From UBA1206 sp050953105 (GTDB lineage: Bacteria > Bacillota > Clostridia > Oscillospirales > CAG-382), in contig JBMNMA010000001.1 of the NCBI GenBank assembly GCA_050953105.1, positions 1 through 64,000 on the forward strand: a stretch of 64,000 nt of DNA. The letters are read 5' to 3'. A program made the translations under genes and the position numbers. The notes under the pieces are model-generated. The model did not search any database, was not told the DNA's origin, and saw only the letters and a program-made list of their open reading frames with translations. This document shows positions 59,857 through 64,000 of this stretch, in pieces. Position 1 is the first letter of the stretch. Each line of letters begins with the position of its first letter.

Positions 59857-60411
59857 ATGTTTACGACGGCTATTAAGAGAAATTCAATAAAAGTAAAAGC
59901 CTTAGCCTGCTTTACCGCCATAATTGCGGCGGTGGCGCTGCCCCAGATAGTCCACGGACTTGGCGTTCTTTCTGGAACAGGGCCGGCATTAGGTCAGGCG
60001 CTGCTACCGATGCACATTCCCGTTATACTTGCAGGATTAATGTTCGGCAGTCTGCCCGGTGCAATAGCCGGTGTTATAAGTCCACTTATAAGCTATTTGA
60101 TTACCGGTATGCCTGCGGCATCGCTTCTTCCCTTTATGGTTATCGAGCTTGCGGCCTACGGCGTTGCCGCAGGAATGCTTGCCAAGGTTAAAATGCCGTC
60201 TGTGGCAAAGGTGGTTATTATCCAGCTTGCCGGCAGAGCTATAAGAGCAGCGGCTGTTGCGGCCGGAGTTTTGGCTTTTGGAAACACTGCTGTCGGCCTT
60301 GGGACGATAAAGGCTATTTTTGTATCAGGTCTGCTGGGGATAGCCCTTCAATGGCTGATTGTTCCCCTTATACTATACAGATTCAACGAATTAGCAGGCA
60401 AAAATGAGTGA
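59857..60411 (+). CDS. ECF transporter S component
   Basis: 184 residues with six helices. GTGPALGQALLPMHIPVILAGLMFGSLPGAIAGVISPLISYLITGMP is the typical conserved block of ECF substrate-binding proteins. These bind a vitamin or similar compound and use a shared EcfAA'T module elsewhere in the genome, absent here. It overlaps the DUF1893 gene by 8 bp, so the substrate may be what DUF1893 acts on. ATG after AAGGAG. Confidence 0.86.
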   Translation: MFTTAIKRNSIKVKALACFTAIIAAVALPQIVHGLGVLSGTGPALGQALLPMHIPVILAGLMFGSLPGAIAGVISPLISYLITGMPAASLLPFMVIELAAYGVAAGMLAKVKMPSVAKVVIIQLAGRAIRAAAVAAGVLAFGNTAVGLGTIKAIFVSGLLGIALQWLIVPLILYRFNELAGKNE

Positions 60412-60838
60412 TTTAGAAAAAGCAAAGTCGTTCCTTGCAGACGGGGAATATTCCTGTGCGGCGGTTAAGGGTGATACGGTTTATACCGGTAAAAAAGGCG
60501 GGATTGTTCCCCTTTTGGAGTTTATTTCGTCGGGGACCGACCTTAAAGGATTTTCCGCCGCAGATAAAATAATTGGCAAAGCTGCTGCCCTGCTTTGGGT
60601 TTTATGCGGAGTAAAAGAAGTTTACACCCCGGTTTTAAGCGAAAAGGCAGCAAGCGTGTTTAAGGAAAACGGTATTTCTTTTACATACGACATATTGGTG
60701 AGCGATATTTTTAACAAAGCCAAAACCGATATCTGCCCCATGGAAAAGGCTGTATGTGATATAAACGACACATATGTTGCCTATGAGGTTTTAACCGATA
60801 CATTAGCCAGACTAAGGGCAGGAAAAGGCAAAGCATAA
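60404..60838 (+). CDS. DUF1893 protein
   Basis: 144 residues. EYSCAAVKGDTVYTGKKGGIVPLLEFI, DKIIGKAAALLWVLCGVKEVYTPVLSEKA and CPMEKAV follow the DUF1893 family, which has a cytidine-deaminase-like fold but no clear catalytic zinc set. Its end CPMEKAVCDINDTYVAYEVL retains the family's CPME motif. Coupled to the ECF S component. Function unknown. Confidence 0.85.
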   Translation: MSDLEKAKSFLADGEYSCAAVKGDTVYTGKKGGIVPLLEFISSGTDLKGFSAADKIIGKAAALLWVLCGVKEVYTPVLSEKAASVFKENGISFTYDILVSDIFNKAKTDICPMEKAVCDINDTYVAYEVLTDTLARLRAGKGKA

Positions 60839-60921
60839 TAATTATAACAAAAAATCCGGCTTTTGAACTGACCCCAAAAAGTTAGACAAAGATTTATTAA
60901 GAAACTTGTGCAAAGTGAATA

Positions 60922-61764
60922 TTAAATAGCATTAATGGCTTGAGATCTGTATTTGGCAGGTGTCAAGCCATTAAGTTTTAGCTTTATCCTGCAATTGTTG
61001 TAATAGTCAAGATAATTCTCCAACTCCGAACGAAAATGTTCAAGAGATTTAAACTCCTGTAAATACAACAACTCACTTTTAAGTATTCCAAAAAAGTTTT
61101 CAATCACCGCATTATCAAGACAGTTTCCTTTCCGGCTCATGCTCTGACGGATTCCTTTTTCTTTTAACCTTCTTTGATACTGCTTGTGTTGATATTGCCA
61201 TCCCTGATCGGAATGAAGAATCAGATTTGTATTATCCGGTATTTCTTGAAACGCCTTTTCCAGCATATCTGTAACCATATACAAAGAAGGATGTTCTGAA
61301 ATAGTATAGGAAACCAAACTTTCACTATATAAGTCCAGTATTGGTGAAAGATAAAGCTTCCTACCAAACAAGCTGAATTCTGTAACATCAGTAACCCATT
61401 TTGTGTTCGGCTTTGCTGCATAAAAATCCCGTTCAAGCAAGTTTGGCGCTACCTTACCAACTTCACCTTTGTAAGAACGATACTTCTTCATTCGTACCTT
61501 ACAATTAATCCCCAGTTGTTTCATAAGTCGTTGAACGGTTTTATGGTTAATTACATAACCGCGGTTATGTAATTCGGCTGTTATACGCCGATAACCATAT
61601 CTGCCTTTGTTTTCATGATTAATCGTAGTGATCTGTTTTTTGATTTCACTGTATTTATCTTCTTTGTTTCTGTGTTTTACATAGTAATAGTAGGTACTAC
61701 GGGGCAATCCGGATACTTCAATTAACAGTGATATCTTATGTTTATGCCTTAGTTCCCAGATCAC
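60922..61764 (-). CDS. IS3-family transposase, orfB (DDE integrase)
   Basis: 280 residues. The N-terminal HTH_21-like part (GYRRITAELHNRGYVINHKTVQRLMKQLGI) precedes the rve catalytic core with TKWVTDVTEFSL, LILHSDQGWQY and NAVIENFFGILKSEL, giving the DDE triad. GTG start four bases inside orfA; in the IS3 family the active enzyme is usually an orfA-orfB -1 frameshift product, and the A-rich CAAAACAAAAGG at the junction could allow it, though no canonical heptamer is seen. Confidence 0.93.
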   Translation of the reverse strand: MIWELRHKHKISLLIEVSGLPRSTYYYYVKHRNKEDKYSEIKKQITTINHENKGRYGYRRITAELHNRGYVINHKTVQRLMKQLGINCKVRMKKYRSYKGEVGKVAPNLLERDFYAAKPNTKWVTDVTEFSLFGRKLYLSPILDLYSESLVSYTISEHPSLYMVTDMLEKAFQEIPDNTNLILHSDQGWQYQHKQYQRRLKEKGIRQSMSRKGNCLDNAVIENFFGILKSELLYLQEFKSLEHFRSELENYLDYYNNCRIKLKLNGLTPAKYRSQAINAI

Positions 61765-62126
61765 TTCCGCCTTTTGTTTTGGCGTTCCTCTTCCATAACC
61801 AAGGCTTTCAATTTTTTTAAGTAATCATTCTCCGCTCTTAATCGTTGGACTTCAGCAATTAAGTCTTCTTCTACCTTTTTATCAAGTTTTGGCGGTCGTC
61901 CTTTCCTTGTGCCTGTGGCAGAGTTGGCTTTCCCTCGTCGCTCGACATACAGCCCTTCCGGTCCTTCCTCAAGGTAGATACGCTCCCAGTTAGCAACCAT
62001 ACTATGATTGGCAACCCCAAACCGTCTGGCTGCTTCGCTGTAACCCAACTTCTCCTTCTGCATGGTTTCGACTACCTTTTGCTTGAACTCGCCTGTGTAC
62101 TTCTTATTCGCCCTTCCTTTGGACAT
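61761..62126 (-). CDS. IS3-family transposase, orfA (helix-turn-helix)
   Basis: 121 residues. GEFKQKVVETMQKEKLGYSEAARRFGVANHSMVANWERIYLEEGPEGL is the DNA-binding helix-turn-helix, and VEEDLIAEVQRLRAENDYLKKLKALVMEE the leucine zipper. I chose ATG MSKGRANKK; the longer frame starts inside the terminal repeat. Ends with a 4-bp overlap with orfB. Confidence 0.9.
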   Translation of the reverse strand: MSKGRANKKYTGEFKQKVVETMQKEKLGYSEAARRFGVANHSMVANWERIYLEEGPEGLYVERRGKANSATGTRKGRPPKLDKKVEEDLIAEVQRLRAENDYLKKLKALVMEEERQNKRRK

Positions 62127-62248
62127 AACAAAACTGCACCCCTTTCTGTCGTTCATGTGTTTATTATACCACATGTCTAACTTTTTGGGTGCAGTTTAAA
62201 TGCCGGACTTTTTTATGTTTCTATATGGTAAGGCTTTATAGTATTAAG

Positions 62249-62274
62249 TAAAAAGGGCTATTTTACAGCCCTTT
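62249..62274 (-). terminator. terminator overlapping the acyl carrier protein stop
   Basis: Minus strand AAAGGGCT / AGCCCTTT stem with loop GTAAAAT, then TTACTTAA. The last codons and TAG of the ACP gene form part of the stem. Confidence 0.75.
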
Positions 62275-62509
62275 CTGCAATTATGGATACCATTTCGCCG
62301 ACATTTTTCATTGACGAAACTTCTTTCATTTTAAACTTCATGCCGAACTCGCCTTCCACGGCAGAAATGAGGGTTATGTGGGTAAGGGAGTCCCAGTCGT
62401 CAACATCGTTTGCGGTGGTTTCGGGGGTAAGCTTGATTTTACGGTCAAAAACCTCTTCAAAAACCTCTTCAAGGCGGGAATAAATTTCGTTTACAGTCAT
62501 TTTTTTCAT
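62258..62509 (-). CDS. acyl carrier protein
   Basis: 83 residues. The phosphopantetheine serine lies in DVDDWDSLTHITLISAVEGEFGMKF, near residue 41. DWDSL, not DSLD, marks a specialised carrier rather than the fatty-acid AcpP. It overlaps the FkbH-like gene by 4 bp, so it probably carries the acyl or glyceryl group handled by that enzyme. ATG start coupled. Confidence 0.9.
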   Translation of the reverse strand: MKKMTVNEIYSRLEEVFEEVFDRKIKLTPETTANDVDDWDSLTHITLISAVEGEFGMKFKMKEVSSMKNVGEMVSIIAERAVK

Positions 62510-64000
62510 CCTTCCGGTGAAATTATTTTTATATATCTGTTTTGATTATTATATCCCTTTGTTTTAAGCACCCATGTGGAGTTGCCGGCCTCATCAACGG
62601 ATATTTTATCAAAGCCCAGGGTACCGAAAAGTTCTTTAACCATGCCGTTTTTGGCGGTGGGATAGTAGTAGCCATAGATTTCTTCTATTCCTTTATCACG
62701 GGCCGCCCGGACAAGCTCGTCAAGCATGGCAAACTCCATGTCCCGCTTTAGCACCCGGCAGGACATAAGCCACAAATCAACATGCAGCTTTGCACCTTCG
62801 ATTTTGCCTATGACCACCGACACCACCCCGTTGTCGCCGAATTTATCCTCCAGCTTGCCATACAGGGTTATATAGCCTTCATCCTCGGCTACTGCCTGAA
62901 TTTCTGATGCGGTGTAGCGTTTGGTGGTGACGTTAAACTGGTTGGACTTGTTGGTAAGCTGGGCAATACGCTGAATGTAAACGGGAATGAAATTATGGAT
63001 TTCACCCTTCATTTCAAGGCTTATAAGGTAGTCTTCATAGTTGGTATATGATTTTAACACCTCTTCCCGGAGAATGTTGGCCTTATACATTTCGTTACGC
63101 TTAAGGTCCTCTTCGGAAAATGAGGTGGTTTCGAAAAAGCCGTTGCGGTCTAGGGTGCGTATATAGTTTTCCACGCTATCCATCTCGGGGGCAGCCACGG
63201 GAAGGGTTGAGGTAACTATATGCCTTTCGGCGGGGTTGTCGTCTACAAAGACTATGGCGTCAATGCCTATGTTAAGCTCATTTGCAATCTGAACCAGATT
63301 TTGATTTTTCGGCTCCCAGTTTGCCTTAATGACTATAAAATCATCCGGCTTAAGTATTCCGTCCCTGTGGTTTAAGCCGTCAATGGCGTTCTGGTAGTCG
63401 TTTTTGGAGTTAACCGAAAGCATAACGCCGGTGTCTTTGACCTTTGAAATATACTTTTGAAAGTCAAGATATGCCTCGCCCTCGGCGGTTTCCTTGCCAA
63501 GCTGCAGGTTTTCCACCCCGTCATCCCCCACAACTCCCCCCCAAAGGGTGTTGTCAAGGTCAAGGGCTAAAGCCTTTTTGTTTTTGCCGAAAACCGATTT
63601 TATTATATTGGCAAGATTGAAGGCAAAATAGGGTATTGCATCAATAGCCATGGCATACTTAAACATATACCAGGCCGACTGGTCGGAAAACTTGTCCAAG
63701 CCGTAGCAGGCGGAAATATAGGACAGGTCGTTTATATAAAAGTTTTCCCTGCCGGCGGCGTAGTCGGCAATAAAGGCGTTCAAGCGGTTGACAAAGTTGA
63801 CTCCGCCCCTGAAATCAAAGGCATCCCGGTTGCCCATAAGGCGGTATCTGGGGTATTCGAAGTTATTTTGGATTACGGGGCAATGGTATTTTTCATCAAG
63901 CTTTTCCCATATCAGCTTAAAATGCTCCTTTGCTTGTGTAAGGAAATGTTCGCATTTTTCCCTGCTGTCGGCAGGTGAGGGGAAGAATTTTTCAATGTTC
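62506..64000 (-). CDS. FkbH-like HAD-IIIC family protein (5' end outside window)
   Basis: The frame is open to the right edge, so at least 498 residues are encoded here and the N-terminus is missing. The HAD core has KKALALDLDNTLWGGVVGDDG (motif I), MLSVNSKN (II) and VFVDDNPAERHIV (III). The C-terminal part (IAQLTNKSNQFNVTTKRYT..., GVVSVVIGKIEGAKLHVDLWLMSCRVLKRDMEFAML) is the GNAT-like domain of FkbH proteins. FkbH enzymes move a phosphoglyceryl unit onto an ACP in polyketide pathways; the Clostridial ones may serve surface polymer acylation. The internal ATG at 63837 is not the true start. Confidence 0.9.
   Translation of the reverse strand, partial: NIEKFFPSPADSREKCEHFLTQAKEHFKLIWEKLDEKYHCPVIQNNFEYPRYRLMGNRDAFDFRGGVNFVNRLNAFIADYAAGRENFYINDLSYISACYGLDKFSDQSAWYMFKYAMAIDAIPYFAFNLANIIKSVFGKNKKALALDLDNTLWGGVVGDDGVENLQLGKETAEGEAYLDFQKYISKVKDTGVMLSVNSKNDYQNAIDGLNHRDGILKPDDFIVIKANWEPKNQNLVQIANELNIGIDAIVFVDDNPAERHIVTSTLPVAAPEMDSVENYIRTLDRNGFFETTSFSEEDLKRNEMYKANILREEVLKSYTNYEDYLISLEMKGEIHNFIPVYIQRIAQLTNKSNQFNVTTKRYTASEIQAVAEDEGYITLYGKLEDKFGDNGVVSVVIGKIEGAKLHVDLWLMSCRVLKRDMEFAMLDELVRAARDKGIEEIYGYYYPTAKNGMVKELFGTLGFDKISVDEAGNSTWVLKTKGYNNQNRYIKIISPEG

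Larger units (their letters stand above)
60864..62198 (-). mobile_element. IS3-family insertion sequence, intact
   Basis: About 1.34 kb bounded by inverted repeats TGAACTGACCCCAAAAAGTT (60864-60883, continuing AGACA) and, reversed, TAAACTGCACCCAAAAAGTT (ending 62198), 22 of 25 matching. It carries orfA and orfB, both open. A clear target duplication could not be set. Confidence 0.92.
60849..62214. other. terminator hairpin split by an IS insertion
   Basis: The left arm AAAAAATCCGGC (60849-60860) and the right arm GCCGGA-C-TTTTTT (62202-62214) lie directly outside the two ends of the IS3 element. Joined, they would make a normal rho-independent terminator for the ECF-DUF1893 transcript, with one bulged C. 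Confidence 0.65.

Noticed and set aside
60864..62198. Target-site duplication for the IS
   Set aside because: Several T/A-rich trinucleotides could be aligned at the ends, and none is unambiguous.

Overview
The window comes from the chromosome of an endospore-forming Clostridia-type Firmicute, most like the Oscillospirales/Ruminococcaceae. That placement is an inference. It rests on the 16S gene, on sporulation genes (ylbJ-like, yqfC, yqfD, spoIVA, ylmC/ymxH, spoIIAA-spoIIAB-sigF, an alpha/beta SASP), on a GlgC/GlgD-type glycogen operon, and on strong A+G Shine-Dalgarno sites with many TTG and GTG starts. Sigma-A-like promoters with TTGACA/TATAAT and a 17-bp spacer recur throughout.

Layout. 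1-2.4 kb: the 5' half of an rRNA operon on the minus strand (16S, tRNA-Ala, tRNA-Ile; the 23S lies off the left edge), with tandem promoters and a long 16S processing stem. 2.4-9 kb: sporulation genes (ylbJ-like, yqfCD, spoIVA, ylmC) interleaved with a PepV-like dipeptidase and a GNAT acetyltransferase. 9-19 kb: a cysteine-synthase-like enzyme, a secreted InlB-repeat protein, the polA / radical SAM / rsmI operon, and argH with a consensus promoter. 19-20.5 kb: a dispersed hairpin-rich repeat, a zinc-ribbon protein and a sigma factor. 20.6-32.4 kb: one long minus-strand operon for glycogen synthesis and breakdown (glgB-glgC-glgD-glgA-glgP and a GH13 amylase), which continues into an AAC(3)-like acetyltransferase and a NahK-like sugar kinase.

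34-38.3 kb: rpsO, pnp and the sigma-F operon. 38.3-44.2 kb: a PHP hydrolase/TtcA pair, rplM-rpsI, a NifS-type cysteine desulfurase, an SASP gene, and a second desulfurase-like enzyme paired with a DUF3343 Se/S-carrier-like protein. 44.3-47 kb: the second copy of the hairpin-rich repeat, then a SLOG-fold protein with an unusual nucleotidyltransferase-TM-MORN fusion. 47-50.6 kb: the classic rpmG-secE-nusG-rplK-rplA-rplJ-rplL cluster, with structured leaders before rpmG, rplK and rplJ. 50.6-60.8 kb: a lipoprotein, an oxidoreductase, a two-component system, a lipase-like hydrolase, a glycerol kinase / phosphate transporter / organophosphate antiporter-like cluster, and an ECF S component with DUF1893. 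60.9-62.2 kb: an intact IS3-family element sitting inside what looks like a split terminator hairpin. 62.3-64 kb: an acyl carrier protein and an FkbH-like HAD protein that runs off the right edge.

Most of the window is core housekeeping sequence. I found no CRISPR array, prophage or recognisable defence system. The least explained items are the two-copy repeat built of micro-hairpins, the nucleotidyltransferase-MORN membrane protein with its SLOG partner, the Cys-desulfurase/DUF3343 pair behind a palindromic site, the leader peptide overlapping rpmG, and the IS-split terminator.
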